From the NCBI GenBank assembly GCA_033398695.1, contig CM065802.1:151142096-151206095 (forward strand): a DNA stretch of 64,000 bases. The letters run 5' to 3'. A model generated the notes under the pieces. The model was not told the origin of the DNA and searched no databases. It saw only the letters and a program-made list of their open reading frames with translations. Each line of letters opens with the position of its first letter. Within the stretch, counting starts at the first letter, position 1. Shown in pieces: positions 24,960 to 37,322 of this stretch. Source of the stretch: Orobanche coerulescens (taxonomy: Eukaryota > Streptophyta > Magnoliopsida > Lamiales > Orobanchaceae). The translations under genes were made by a program, and so were the position numbers.

Positions 24960-27287
24960 CAATTATTTTCGTGTTTAACAGTGATTATGCATATTGTATG
25001 ATATCAATATGATTATTTTATAGTATATTGACTTGGATAAGCTAGAAAAATTAGTTCATCCGGTTGATGATTAAATTGCTATTATGCGAGTCTTAGCATA
25101 ATCTTATCATAAATTCATAAACTTGAATAGTTCGGTACGGATTGATTATACGTCCGAAAATTACGAACTTTTTTGCGAAAAGTCCGTTATAATATTAGGA
25201 TTGAAGTTCAGAAGTTGCATGAAAGTTTTACCTTTGGAAATTACAATTCTGCCCTTTCGTCTTTTAAGTACTATCATTATTTTTATTAAATTTTATAAAT
25301 TTGGATAATTCGGTACCGATTGATTATAAGTCCGAGAATTACGAACCTTATTGCGAAAAGTCCATTATGATATGAGGATTGAAGGTCAGAAGTTGCATGA
25401 AAGTTTTACCTTTCGAAAATTACAATTCTGCCCTTTCGTCTTTTAAGTACTATCATTATTTTTACTAAATTTTATAAATTTGGATAATTCGTTACGGATT
25501 GATTATAAGTCCGAAAATTACGAACTTTATTGCGAAATGTCCGTTATAATATGAGGTTCTGATATCAGAAGTTGTATGGAGGTTTTTCCTCCCATAAATT
25601 ACAATTTTGCCCTTTCGAGATTATAGTACCATTATTATCATTTTTATTTAGTTTTATCTTATAATTTTGATTAATTCGTTTGGATTCATTTAAACTCCGA
25701 AAATTATGAATCCAGTTGCAATTTGAACCTTACGACTTGTAATTTTAGATTACATTCAGTTTTAATTTTTATTCTTTTATAATTTGCGATTTCACCCCTT
25801 TGTTTTGTCTTAATCGATATTTTAGTGTTCGGGTCATATCTTTTTCGTTTCTTGCCGGATTGACCTCAAATTTTCGGGGTAGACTCTTTATGTTATTATG
25901 AGTACAGAGAGTTCAACGTTTCTGGAAATTTTATTTTCGAAACAGTAATTTTCTGTAAATTACAGTTTTGGCCCCGAATTCTTGAAATTTACATTTTTAC
26001 CGCAATTTTCTATTTTAGTAAATTCTGATTTAGGTGAAATTTTATAGAGAACTTATTTTGATATTTTAATATTTAATTTTAAGACATAAGACTATAATTA
26101 TGGATTATAACAATTTTACCTCAAATTTATCTTAGGTTCGAATTATCAAATCTTCCGGTGAGTAATTATCCTCTTACCATAGTCCAATATATATACTCAT
26201 ATGTTTTTGGAATTTTAATCCCCAAAGGTCAGATTTGTCATACTCAACCAATATTTCCATCAATAAATTTGCACATATGATTAAAATATGACAAACAAAA
26301 TTCAACAAATATCAAGACCATTACATGCATGGTAATGAATGTCAATCAAGTATAGATAACCAAGGTTTTAATACTTACATGCACCATATATTTAACTTGT
26401 ATAAATTTTAAATAAGAGAAAAGAAAGAAATAATTTTTACCCACCTCGATTTCTTGTCGGAAGTAAATGGTTCTAGGTCTTGAAAGTGGAAGAAAACGAT
26501 CTCCCTCCTTGAACTACATGGTTCGGCCAATTCAAATATCCATGCATCCATGATGCATATTTTGTTTGCATGTTTAGATATTTGAGTTAGATTAGGGGAA
26601 TTTGGATGATAACTAATATATTGAAATATAAGAAATGAGATTACCTATTCTCTTGTTGAATTTTTTCTCTTCCTCCTTCTTTCTTCTTCTTGGATCGGCC
26701 CTCTCTCTCTCTAGTCTCAATTTTCAGATTTTTTTTTTTTGCTTTGCATGTAGTATAAGGTTAATATGGTGTATTTTTTTAAGTGTTTAAAAAGAGGTGG
26801 TCAAGCATGGGAAAAGGAAACACAAGACACAAGATTATGTCTTAAATGGGGAGGGCATGAAGACTCTAGGTGTCCTCCCCCTCTCCACTTGGCCGCCCAT
26901 TTGGTGTGGGTGTGTGTGTATATAATTTTTTTTGTATTTTATGTGTATAGAATATTAATATAGTTAGTTGGGTAATTGTTTATTTGTAAATGGATTAAGT
27001 AGTTGGGTTGGGCTTTCAATCATAATTTCAAGACTTGGGAATTTTATTAAATTGGGTTTGAGTCCATTAGTGACTTTATATTAGTAAATATTGGTACACA
27101 TAGCCTATTAGGTGAATCAATGTTCTACTTTAACTTTCAATTAATTTATTATTTATGAAACAATCAAGTAAAATAAAATGAAACTAGATATAGGTTATAT
27201 TATATTATAACAAATGTTATTAAAATTACATCATGATATAATAAACCGTACATATACTGAGCTATCGAATTTAGGGGGTTCTACACC
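24960..27287. repeat. Old LTR-like segment, copy 2
   Basis: This is the diverged counterpart of 21654-24428 with the same block order but only three well-preserved 180-bp units. It ends near GGGGGTTCTACA. Divergence between copies is substantial by eye (frequent substitutions and indels), so the pair is much older than the LTR pairs of N1-N4. Confidence 0.45.
25141..25680 (+). repeat. About 180-bp tandem repeat, three units
   Basis: Anchors lie near 25141, 25319 and 25498 (intervals 178 and 179 bp) with the same unit sequence as 21836-22740. A diverged further unit begins near 25677. Confidence 0.82.
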
Positions 27288-28254
27288 TTAGATCCATCAT
27301 TCATCATGATTCGTCTTATTATTTTCTCATTTTGTAATATTTTTTCTTTGTGTGAAGAACACACTTGTATTCTTGAGAGTGTATGTGGTTTAGCTTATGT
27401 TGTTGAGGGAGTTTATTGCTTATTTCTCCTTTATCTACTAAGGGAGTTAGGATCAATTCTTTCCCTTTTTCAACTATTAATGATCACTCAAGCTTGTAAT
27501 ATGTTGAATAAACCCTTCATGGGCTAAGTTATCCTTAATTGGGATTATAAACAAGATTTGTCATGTTATTTAAGTTTGTATAAAGATATATTATGGATTA
27601 CTTATTATTGTGTTTGATTTTCATTGTTTTACCAATCTTTATTTATTTGGCCAATAAATGATGATATTTATGGTCTTCATATGTTTTGAAAGAAAATATG
27701 TTTGATTAGATCAAATGATCTTCACTCTAAGTTGTTCCTAGGGGATAGAAATATACCTCTAGACCTTAGATGATTTTTTGAGTTATTTTCACAAAACCTA
27801 ATGCTATGTATTGAAGCCAATCAACATAGAAATATAGTGGATTGATTCAATATATAAGCGGCGTTTTGACATTCGAAAGAGGAACCGTCTTTTTAAGGAA
27901 AATCGAATCTACACAACATAATAAGTAAATTCATCTTATGATCTCATATACATCTTCTATAACTAATGATGAACTAAGTTTGTAATCCCAACTATTTCAT
28001 TTTACCCTTTTATTAATCTATTATTAAGTGCAATCTTTCACTTCCTTAAATTTTAGTACTATTATTGCATTTTCCTAGCAATTGTCAAACCAAACTCTTA
28101 AATTGTGTGTTTTACTCATCTTAATCTCTATAACAAATATATAAATAGTGTATAAGTCAATATATAACCTAACTTCCTCGTGAGATCGATAAACCGGACT
28201 CAAAAAGTCCACTTACTACTTGATACGATATCATGTACTTGCGATAGTTATACA
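27288..28254 (+). mobile_element. Degenerate Athila-type LTR remnant
   Basis: The stretch is AT-rich and non-coding. Its 3' part (AAAAAGTCCACTTACTACTTG, then TGTACTTGCGATAG near 28235-28247) resembles the end of the N4 LTR (CAGTCC...TTATTACTTGTC...GTGCACTTGCGTTAACG near 40700-40765). The block with CCTAGGGGATAGAAATATACC near 27737 parallels CACCTAGGGATAGAGTGCG in N4 (about 40391). No PBS of the TGGCGCC type follows. The right end is probably near TATACA (28254); the left end is uncertain. Confidence 0.4.
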
Positions 28255-28264
28255 AAAGACGTGT

Positions 28265-28496
28265 CATGAAGCCTCTTGTACATCGTATGAAAGAGCTCGA
28301 ACATCATCATGAATCTCAAGTTGCGTAGTTTTAAGGCTACACATTCGAGCAATGAGGTCATCTTATTCATTTTCTTCTACACTCACTTTCCTCTTCCCCT
28401 TCATTGTCGGATGACGGACAAATGCTCCCGTTTGCAATTCCCGTAGAGTTTCCAGCCCTCTTCGTGTGATACGCTCAGCTGGAGTTAGCACACGAG
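28265..28496 (-). pseudogene. C1 env-like ORF, C-terminal part
   Basis: This segment continues the frame of the env-like ORF interrupted at 37323 by N2; both junctions share ACGAG. Readable residues include TPAERITRRGLETLRELQTG and MKGKRKVSVEENE. A TAA (28364-28366) then interrupts a frame that stays open (DDLIARMCSLKTTQLEIHDD) to TGA at 28265-28267. The TAA is probably a mutated sense codon, so the original C-terminus was near 28265. No membrane segment is visible here. Confidence 0.7.
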
Positions 28497-30480
28497 TGTA
28501 ACACCCCGAGATATTCAGAGTATATTACAGCGCCGTGGACCCCCCACATGGGACCCACCAGGCTACAAATAAGAAAACTCCACTCGACTAACCATCCCGG
28601 TTAGCGAGGACACACATTCAATTATAAGACATAAAAAGTTACGCCCGGAGCAACCGGCGAAATGACCATCAACCAACAATGTAACAATTTAAAAGTAGCA
28701 CGATACGGAGTTTGAAATGAAAAGCCTAAGTACTCGCGAGTACACTCTATAAGTTTATAATTATTAGAACAACCAAATTGAAATGGACGAAAGAAATATA
28801 AAGACCCAAATGCACGTGTCAACAACCTTGGCCAACGTCCTCGTACTGTCCAGGTGCCCGCTCGTCCGGATAATCATAACCTGAAATCCATAACAAGAAT
28901 TTCCCCAAAACGGGTCCCCAAAGGGGTTAGCAATTACGCTAGTACAAGTAATCAAGGCAAACCAATCGCTTACACATTTCATAGTACATGCACCAATATC
29001 ATTTCAAAAACCAAAACTAGACATGTCTTTTCCTAAAACATACACCCACAATTAGCCTTGAGAACAGGCGGCAAAGATACATTCTCACTCGAGGCCTCAT
29101 AGGACCCTACCGAGTTGGCTACAATTACGTAAAAACAAAACCACGCACACGCTATGCCGTGAGAACAGGCGGCAAAGATACATTCTCACTCGAGGCCTCA
29201 CAAGGACCCTACCGAGTTGGCTAGCTGTACGAAACTCGTGAAATCCAGGGCGGCAGCATAGATTTCCCTCCTTGACCCCGTCGGGCCAACACAAGGTTAG
29301 TTACACACAAGTAATATACATCACCATTTCATGTTAAGCTTAAAGGTTTCCAAAAATACTTGCCTTGAATTATTTTGATGACGCAACGAACGGACAGGAT
29401 AATCACCGACGAACACTAGGAATCAACGGGACCGAACCTAACGATTTCGAAGAACATAATTACAACCAACTCTAGCCGAATACGGAAATGGAATACACCC
29501 GAAAACCCGCCTACGATTCATGTATATTCGAATAAAAATAACAACGAGGGCGGACCACAACCAAACCCTCTTGATTCCGCAAAACTATAAAAATATACCA
29601 TGAATCCGTAGGAAAATTAATAATATCAACAAGATTAATCATATTCATCAAGAATCCATCAACAAAACAGAAAGAATCGGACAAAAACCCCAAAATCCCC
29701 AATTATCCAAAAGGGAGGGTTTCAAGAAATATTACCTTAGGAGATTCAAGTACTAAGATCCGTAGACACGCGTTGGATTGATCGTCCGGGTTTCACTACC
29801 GAAGAAAAATGATGAAAATCAACCCCCCAATGAATATTGATGAAGAACTCTCCCCCTCTCTCTCACTCTCTCTCGCGCTGCAGGAAGAAGAAGAAGAAAT
29901 GAGCAGCTGATGCTCAAAACGACATAATTATAGGGGGTTGACCGCATTGTGTGCCGCGGCACAGCTGAGGTGTGCCTCGGCACAGGCCAAAAATTACTCC
30001 CAGGGTTCGGCAGTGTGCCGCGGCACAGCCTGCATGTGCCGCGACACCCGGTACATGCGGGTTATGGTCGTAGATGACACACGAGTGTGCCGCGGCACCG
30101 GATAGGTGTGCCGCGGCATCGGCCGGGCATTGTGCCGCGGCACGGATAGGTGTGCCGCGCACACAAGCAGCTTCGTTTGGCCAACAATCGAAGAAATTTG
30201 TGTGCCGCGCACACACATCTTGTGCCGCGCCCACACCCCCTTATGGGTCCCAAAATGATAAAAATGATCCTAAAGAGAATAAAACGATAGGAATCAATAT
30301 TTGGGAACCAATAACACGAATGGACCCACGGCAACCCAAACGGCGGTTCCGCACCACAATAACGAGAATACAGTTCAACAAATGACAGAAGGACACACTA
30401 AAGGGTACACGAGGGTCACTATGACCGAGAAATATACCAAAAATGAAAATACAAGGGAAAGAAAAATACCGGATATTACA
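28497..30480 (-). mobile_element. N2 3' LTR (left copy)
   Basis: The LTR runs from TGTAACACCCCGAG to CCGGATATTACA. It contains the U5 stem-loop (28535-28558), a tandem repeat with a period of about 101 bp (GAGAACAGGCGG at 29060 and 29161, and a partial third near 29246), a TATA box (CCTATAATTA on the minus strand, 29925-29934) and the GTGCCGCGGCAC array (29951-30233). Confidence 0.9.
29925..30233 (-). promoter_or_regulatory. N2 left LTR promoter: GTGCCGCGGCAC array and TATA box
   Basis: Word starts are 29951, 29972, 30015, 30036, 30087, 30108, 30132, 30152, 30202 and 30222. The first three pairs are each exactly 21 bp apart and the last two 20 bp, with gaps of 43, 51, 24 and 50 bp between pairs. 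In sense order the array lies directly upstream of the TATA box (29925-29934). Several words here have lost a base (GTGCCGCGCAC) or are substituted (GTGCCTCGGCAC). Confidence 0.7.
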
Positions 30481-30515
30481 TTCTACCCCTCTAAAAATAA
30501 GTTTCGTCCCGAAAC

Positions 30516-32133
30516 TTAAGAAACAAACAACTCAGGGTACCTAGCACGCATGCTATCCTCGGTTTCCCAAGTTGCTTCCTCGACACCGTGTCTCGACCAC
30601 TGCACTTTGACCAAAGGGATGGTCTTATGCCTCAGTCGTTTCTCACGATGCTCCAAAATCTTCAAAGGACGCTCCTCAAAAGTAATATCTTCAGCAATAT
30701 CAATCTCGCCATAATCGATGACGTGACTAGGATCCGGAACATATTTCCTCAGCTGGGAAACATGAAAAACGCTATAAATGTGACTCAAGGCCGGGGGTAA
30801 CGCCAAACGGTACGCTAACCCACCGACCCGCTCGAGAATCTCGAAGGGTCCAATAAATCTCGGACTCAACTTCCCCTTCTTCCCAAAACGGAAAACCCCT
30901 CTCGTCGGCGACACCTTCAGCAAAACGTGGTCTCCCACCTCGAATTCTAAAGGTCGACGACGGACATCGGCATATGACTTCTGTCGACTCTGGGCCGTCA
31001 ACATCCGTTCCCGAATTAATTCTATCTTCTGCCTCGTCTCTAAAACGACATCCGGCTCGGTCCCGACCAAATCGGACGCCTCATTCCAACAAATCGACGA
31101 TCGACATCGTCGCCCATAAAGTGCCTCATACGGTGCCATCCGAATCGACGCGTGCCAACTGTTGTTGTACGTGAATTCGATCAATGGCAAATGCTCTTCC
31201 CAGTCGCTACTCCAATCGAGGGCACAAGCACGCAACATGTCCTCGAATGTCTGGATAGTGCGTTCGTATCCCATCCGATCGGGATGAAAAGAGGTACTCA
31301 AATGCAAACGGTACCCAATGCCTTATGCACCGCCCGCCAAAAGTGCGATACAAAACGGCCATCACGATCCGAAACAATAGACTTGAGTACCGTGAAGTCT
31401 CACAATCTGCGCGATAAACACACGAGCCAATTTCTCCGGCCCCAAGTGTCCTTGATGTCCGAAAATGTGCCGACTTGGTCGACGATCAACAATCACCCAA
31501 ACCATATTCATGCCCGATCTCGATCTCGGCAAACTCGTAATGAAATCCATCGATATATCTTCCCATTTCCATTCGAACGGAAGTGACTGCAATAACCCTG
31601 ACGGTCGGCCGATGCTCGATTTTGACTGGGCAAGTCAAACATCTCGCCACAAACTGTGCGACCTCCTCCTTCATATCATTCCACCAGAAGTTCCTCCTCA
31701 GGTCCTTGTACATCTTACTCGAACCCGGATGAACGGAATAGGGTGTGGAATGGGCCTAACGCAAAATACTCTGTCACAACTCTGGATCGTTCGGCACATA
31801 AAGCCGACTCTGGAATCTCAAAACACCATCCTCGTGAATCACAAACCCAGGAGACTTTCCCTTAAGAACGTTATCTCGGATTTGAGTAATCATCGGATCC
31901 ACTAATTGTTTCAGCTTAATTTCATCGATCAAAGACGACGAAATCTCTAAAGCACAAAGTTGCCCGACAGCTCCAGGCAACAAAACCTCAACACCAAACT
32001 CAATCAAAGCCCGTCGAAGCTCAGACTGAGACGTGAGGACCTCAAGTGTTCGCAACGCAATCGGTTTCCGACTCAGGGCGTCGGCTACGACGTTCGCCTT
32101 GCCCGGATGATAAAGGATTTTGAGGTCATAATC
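30516..32133 (-). pseudogene. N2 integrase and chromodomain (broken)
   Basis: The zinc-binding part ([18 protein letters not shown]) lies near 31640-31720, with TGA and TAG codons just upstream (about 31750-31776). The catalytic core shows [10 protein letters not shown] and VIVDR; the second catalytic segment SDRDGRF is present near 31350-31375 but in another frame. [18 protein letters not shown] follows in a 263-codon stretch with a GPY/F segment ([16 protein letters not shown]) and a chromodomain ([18 protein letters not shown]) ending at 30516. Frameshifts lie near 31610 and about 31380. Confidence 0.87.
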
Positions 32134-34170
32134 CTAAATCAGCTCTAACCACCTCCTCTGCCTCATATTCAACTCCCGCTGAGTAAATATATATTTCAAA
32201 CTTTTATGATCGGTAAAAATCTGACATGCAGAGGCGAAAAGATAGTGACGCCAAATCTTGAGCGCAAAAACGACTGCCGCTAACTCCAAATCATGAGCAG
32301 GGTAGTTAAGCTCATACGGTCTCAACTGTCTCGACGCATAGGCAATGGTCTTGCCGTACTGCATCAATACGCACCCAAGACCCTGGCCCGAAGCGTCGCT
32401 ATAAACGGCGAATCCCTCGTTGCCACACGGCAACGCCAAAACCGGGGCTGAAGTCAAACACTTCTTCAGCTCCTCGAAACTCGACTGCCTCTCATCGGTC
32501 CAGACGAACTTCTCGGATTTCTGGAGCAACTGTGTAAGTGGCCGAGCTAGTTTTGAGAAACCCTCGACGAACCTACGGTAGTAGCCAACCAAACCCAAGA
32601 AACTACGGACCTCCTTCACATTTGTGGGCGATGCCCAATCCAACACGGCCTCAATTTTCTGCGGATCCACACGGACTCCCTCGACTGAAATCACGTGACC
32701 CAAAAACATCACTTCCTTTAGCCAGAACTCACATTTCGAGAACTTCACATAGAGTTGCTCGGTCCTCAAAATGTCTAACACTATCCGAAGATGATGGGCA
32801 TGCTCTTCCTCATTCCTCGAATAGATAAGAATATCGTCAATGAAGACGACGACACACTTATCCAAATATTCGATAAAGACTTTGTTCATCAATTGCATGA
32901 ATACCGACGATGCATTAGTTAACCCGAAAGGCATAACTACAAACTCGTAATGTCCGTATCTCGTCCGAAAAGCTGTTTTCGGCACGTCGGACTCTCTCAC
33001 CCGGAGCTGATAGTACCCCGATTTCAAATCAATCTTCGAGAATACCGCAGCTCCCTGCAACTGATCGAACAAGTCATCAATCCTCGGCAAAGGATACTTG
33101 TTCTTGATGGTCACTTTGTTTAGTTCGCGATAATCGATACACAAACGTAGTGAACCATCCTTCTTCCGCACAAACAGGACCGGTGCACCCCAAGGCGAGG
33201 CGCTCGGTCGAACATACCCTGACTCAAGAAGCTCACTCAACTGCTTCTTCAACTCTGACATCTCTGAAGGTGCCATGCGATACGGTGCCTTTGAAATCGG
33301 AGCCGCGCCCGGCTCTAATTCTATAACAAAATCAACCTCACGGTCCAGTGGCAGCCCCGGCAACTCGTCAAGAAATACATCAGGAAACTCACTAACGACT
33401 GGAATCGACGAAAGCTCGACTCCACCATTCTCCGCCTTCAAAGCGTAGCACCAATAACCAGTACACCCCTTTCGCAGGAGACTCATCGCCTTCAAGGCAT
33501 TAATGACGAATTTCTGATTTCCCCTCCTTCGCCCCGCGAAGGAGTGCTCGGTGCCATCCTCGGCTAACATGGTGATGATCCTCGTGCGGTAGTTCATGAT
33601 TGCACCATGCCGCTCGAGCCAATCATCCCCGAGAATCAAATCCTCACCCTCAATATTAACGAAAATAAGATTAGAGAGCCAAGCTCTCTCACAAATAAAC
33701 ACAGAGCAGTCTTGGACCTCTCGATCACCGACGATTCTATCACCGCTAGGAAGTTTAACGATGAAAGGCTCGCAAGGTGACAAACAGTCAAGACTCAAAC
33801 GGCGTACACACTCTAGAGAAATGAATGAATGCGTAGCACCCGAATCGAAAAGCACACTGACAGGATGGAAATGAATGTGAACGGTACCTGTCGCCACAAG
33901 AGTCGCCGGATCATCGGCCCTCCTCATCTCATAGATACGCGGCTGAGCAGAGCCGACACTGGAAGCTCCACCCCTAGCAGGCTGACCCCGACCCCTACCT
34001 CGGTCGGCACTCGGTGGAGGCGGCGGAGCAAATGAGCCCTGGTTCACACTCGGCTCCAACGCTACTGGTTGGGAAGAACGGGCGCCACGAAGCTGTTTGA
34101 CCTGTTCACAAAAGGGGCCTTGTGGCCCAGCTGTCCACAAGTGTGACAAGTAAGCTTCGGACGAGAACAT
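32134..34170 (-). pseudogene. N2 protease, reverse transcriptase and RNase H
   Basis: One long open frame of 678 codons carries, in order, the end of the second zinc knuckle, a proline/RG-rich linker, protease [13 protein letters not shown] (Asp at about 33844-33846), RT with [16 protein letters not shown] and catalytic FIDD (32833-32844), and RNase H with [14 protein letters not shown] and [13 protein letters not shown]. It ends at a TAG (32134-32136) after RRWLELI, where related copies continue [15 protein letters not shown]. The stop is thus a single premature codon; all three catalytic motifs look intact. Confidence 0.9.
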
Positions 34171-35139
34171 TGCCGGCTCCTATGGCCCTGCACACCACAG
34201 TTAAAACATGTGGGTTCACGAGCGGAGGTTCCGGCGGCACCCCGAAAGCTCCCAGAGAAACGAGCCGAACCGCCCGTTGAAATATTTGCAGTCTGAGATT
34301 TCTGCTGGCCTCCACTCTTGGGACCAGAAAAATTTCCGACCGACTTCTGCTTCTTTCTCTCACGAGCCAAATCGCTAGCCGTCACCGACATATCATAAGC
34401 AAGAGCTCGACTCTGATAATCCTTCAAGGTAGTACGCACGAGCCTGCATATAGTCCCGAATGGGCAGCTTCATCCTCCTGGAAAAATGGAAAATTTTGTC
34501 GCTCTCAGCGACAACTTGGGTCTTCACATAACCCAACTCCTTGTTAAAGTCAGCAATGGCCTGAGATACTGGGATATCCCATGGTTGAGCATCATAGAAA
34601 GCATGCACTCGAGCCTGTCTGACCGGCCACGGACAATATTCGGTTTCCATCAATTCTTGGAATTCGGCCCACGAAGCAACGTGATCTTTGGGACCAACAG
34701 CCTCCCACCAATCTGTAGCATCTCCCATGAGAAAATATTGAGCAATAGGGACCTTACGGTCCTCGGGGCAGTTGGTAGCAGTGAATACTTTGGATATCTC
34801 CTTGATCCACCCTTCCTAGCCGATCGGGTCCGAAGCTCCCGAAAACTGGGGAGGATGCATCTTGATGACATCCTGAAGCCAACGATCCGTTCCGCCCCGA
34901 TTAGCATGGGCCTGATCGGGGTTCTGGACCACCTGAGCTATAGCCGCCATCTGGTTAACCATTTGCTGCATAACAGCCGCAATACCAAGATCGGCGCGCT
35001 CCTGAGAAGAAGCATGACTGTGACGGTCGCCGGTACTGCCGGCTCCCGAAGAATGCGACGTGGCCGCCCCACCGGCTGCCCCACGTCCCCGGCCGCGACC
35101 ACGACCACGACCACGACCACGGTTTCCTCTGGCATCCAT
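34062..35139 (-). pseudogene. N2 Gag with RG-rich N-terminus and zinc knuckles
   Basis: I place the start at ATG 35139 (MDARGNRGRGRG), because the upstream in-frame residues lie in the leader. An (RG)n tract is followed by the capsid region (MHPPQFSGASDP, TDWWEAVGPKDHV). A TAG at 34816-34818 interrupts it and a frameshift lies near 34430. Knuckle 1 is [14 protein letters not shown] (34167-34208). Knuckle 2 starts [13 protein letters not shown] and crosses a frameshift before its last cysteine. The RG tract is likely to bind RNA (inference). Confidence 0.85.
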
Positions 35140-35358
35140 ACTGATGTTGAGAGATAACAGAAGTATATCGATGATGAGTAAGGGAGGAAAAGCAACCACG
35201 ATTCAAAAGTGGAAATACAATGCAAGAAACAAAAGAGCCGAATAAGAAAACTTACGAGCACTGGAAGTACTGGGATGCTGGCAGCGGTGTGACAATGTGC
35301 AAAACAAAACACGACTAGACCCAAATAACCAACAAGCCTAGGTATCCATAAACCTAGA

Positions 35359-35370
35359 GCTCCGATACCA
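35359..35370 (-). other. N2 primer-binding site (iMet-type)
   Basis: TGGTATCGGAGC on the minus strand, five bases inside the 5' LTR. Confidence 0.85.
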
Positions 35371-35375
35371 TTTTC

Positions 35376-37322
35376 TGTAACACCCCGAGATATTCAGAGT
35401 ATATTACAGCGTCGTGGACCCCCCACATGGGACCCACCAGGCTACAAAGAAGAAAACTCCACTCGACTAACCATCCCGGTTAGCGAGGACACACATTCAA
35501 TTATAAGACATAAAAAGTTACGCCCGGAGCAACCGGCGAAATGACCATCAACCAACAATGTAACAATTTAAAAGTAGCACGATACGGAGTTTGAAATGAA
35601 AAGCCTAAGTACTCGCGAGTACACTCTATAAGTTTATAATTATTAGAACAACCAAATTGAAATGGACGAAAGAAATAGAAAGACCCAAATGCACGTGTCA
35701 ACAACCTTGGCCAACGTCCTCGTACTGTCCAGGTGCCCGCTCGTCTGGATAATCATAACCTGAAATCCATAACAAAAATTTCCCCAAAACGGGTCCCCAA
35801 AGGGGTTAGCAATTACGCTAGTACAAGTAATCAAGGCAAACCAATCGCTTACACATTTCATAGTACATGCACCAATATCATTTCAAAAACCAAAACTAGA
35901 CATGTCTTTTCCTAAACATACACCCACAATTAGCCTTGAGAACAGGCGGCAGATACATTCTCACTCGAGGCCTCATAGGGACCCTCCCGAGTTGGCTACA
36001 ATTACGTAAAAACAAAACCACGCACACGCTATGCCGTGAGAACAGGCGGCAGATACATTCTCACTCGAGGCCTCACAAGGACCCTACCGAGTTGGCTAGC
36101 GGTACGAAACTCGTGAAATCCAGGCGGCAGATAGATTTCCTCCTTGACTGGCTGGCCAACACAAGGTGAGTTACACACAAGTAATATACATCACCATTTC
36201 ATGTTAAGCTTAAAGGTTTCCAAAAATACTTGCCTTGAATTATTTTGATGACGCAACGAACGGACAGGATAATCACCGACGAACACTGGGAATCAACGGG
36301 ACCGAACCTAATGATTTCGAAGAACATAATTACAACCAACTCTAGCCGAATACGGAAATGGAATACACCCGAAAACCCGCCTACGATTCATGTATATTCG
36401 AATAAAAATAACAACGAGGGCGGACCACAACCAAACCCTCTTGATTCCGCAAAACTATGAAAATATACCATGAATCCGTAGGAAAATTAATAATATCAAC
36501 AAGATTAATCATATTCATCAAGAATCCATCAACAAAACGGAAAGAATCGGACAAAAACCCCAAAATCCCCAATTATCCAAAAGGGAGGGTTTCAAGAAAT
36601 ATTACCTTAGGAGATTCAAGTACTAAGATCCGTAGACACGCGTTGGATTGATCGTCCGGGCTTCACTACCGAAGAAAAATGATGAAAATCAACCCCCCAA
36701 TGAATATTGATGAAGAACTCTCCCCCTCTCTCTCACTCTCTCTTGCGCTGCAGGAAGAAGAAGAAATTAGCAGCTGATGCTCAAAACGACATAATTATAG
36801 GGGGTTGACCGCATTGTGTGCCGCGGCACAGCTGAGGTGTGCCGCACGTGCCAAAAATTACTCCTGTGGTTCGGCGGTGTGCGGCACCGTACGACAGCGG
36901 GTTATGGTCGCAGATGACACACGAGTGTGCCGCGGCACCGGATAGGTGTGCCGCGGCAAGGCGGGCATTGTGCCGCTGCACGGATAGGTGTGCCGCGGCA
37001 CACAGATTCGTTTGGCCAACAACTGAAGAAATTTGTGTGCCGCGGCACACACATCTTGTGCCGCGGCCCACACCCCCTTATGGGTCCCAAAATGATAAAA
37101 ATGATCCGGAAAGAGAATAAAACGATAAAAATCAATATTTGGGAACCAATAACACCAAATGGATCCACGGAAACCCCGAAACGGCGGTTCCGCACCACAA
37201 TAACGAGAATACAGTTCAACAGTTGACAGGAAGGACACACTGAAGGGTACACGAGGGTCACTATGACCGAGAAATATACCAAAAATGAAAATACAAGGGA
37301 AAGAAAAATACCGGATATTACA
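35376..37322 (-). mobile_element. N2 5' LTR (right copy)
   Basis: This LTR is colinear with 28497-30480, with long identical runs. Differences are concentrated in GC-rich repeats: GGCGGCAGATAC against GGCGGCAAAGATAC near 35950, and the array at 36817-37075. It has a stem-loop at 35414-35437 and a TATA box at 36791-36800. Confidence 0.9.
36791..37075 (-). promoter_or_regulatory. N2 right LTR promoter: GTGCCGCGGCAC array and TATA box
   Basis: The arrangement is the same as at 29925-30233. Words that are damaged in the left LTR are intact here (for example near 37037), and words intact on the left are damaged here (GTGCGGCACC near 36881). The ancestral array was probably complete in both. It is the promoter of the 5' LTR by position. 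Confidence 0.65.

Larger units (their letters stand above)
28497..37322 (-). mobile_element. N2: full-length chromodomain gypsy element
   Basis: N2 is an 8.83-kb element with TSD ACGAG (28492-28496 and 37323-37327), LTRs of about 1.95-1.98 kb (28497-30480 and 35376-37322), an iMet-type PBS (35359-35370) and a purine-rich tract next to the 3' LTR (30481-30502). Gag, protease, RT, RNase H, integrase and chromodomain are on the minus strand. Damage includes several in-frame stops and at least four frameshifts. It sits in the env-like ORF of C1. Confidence 0.93.

Noticed and set aside
21654..27287. Complete LTR element made of copies 1 and 2 with a 531-bp internal region
   Set aside because: No PBS, PPT or TSD could be identified and the two copies are strongly diverged, so I list only the repeats.
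27306..27527. 73-codon hydrophobic ORF as a small membrane protein
   Set aside because: It lies in an AT-rich Athila-type LTR remnant with no coding support; hydrophobicity follows from T-rich sequence.
29951..30233. CRISPR-like array (regular short palindromic repeats with unique spacers)
   Set aside because: The repeats are 12 bp with 8-12 bp or about 40 bp spacers, they lie inside plant LTRs and recur in both LTRs of the element; there are no cas genes and the context is eukaryotic.
34486..35157. 223-codon plus-strand ORF opposite N2 gag
   Set aside because: It is the antisense shadow of the Gag coding sequence and its RG-rich tract.
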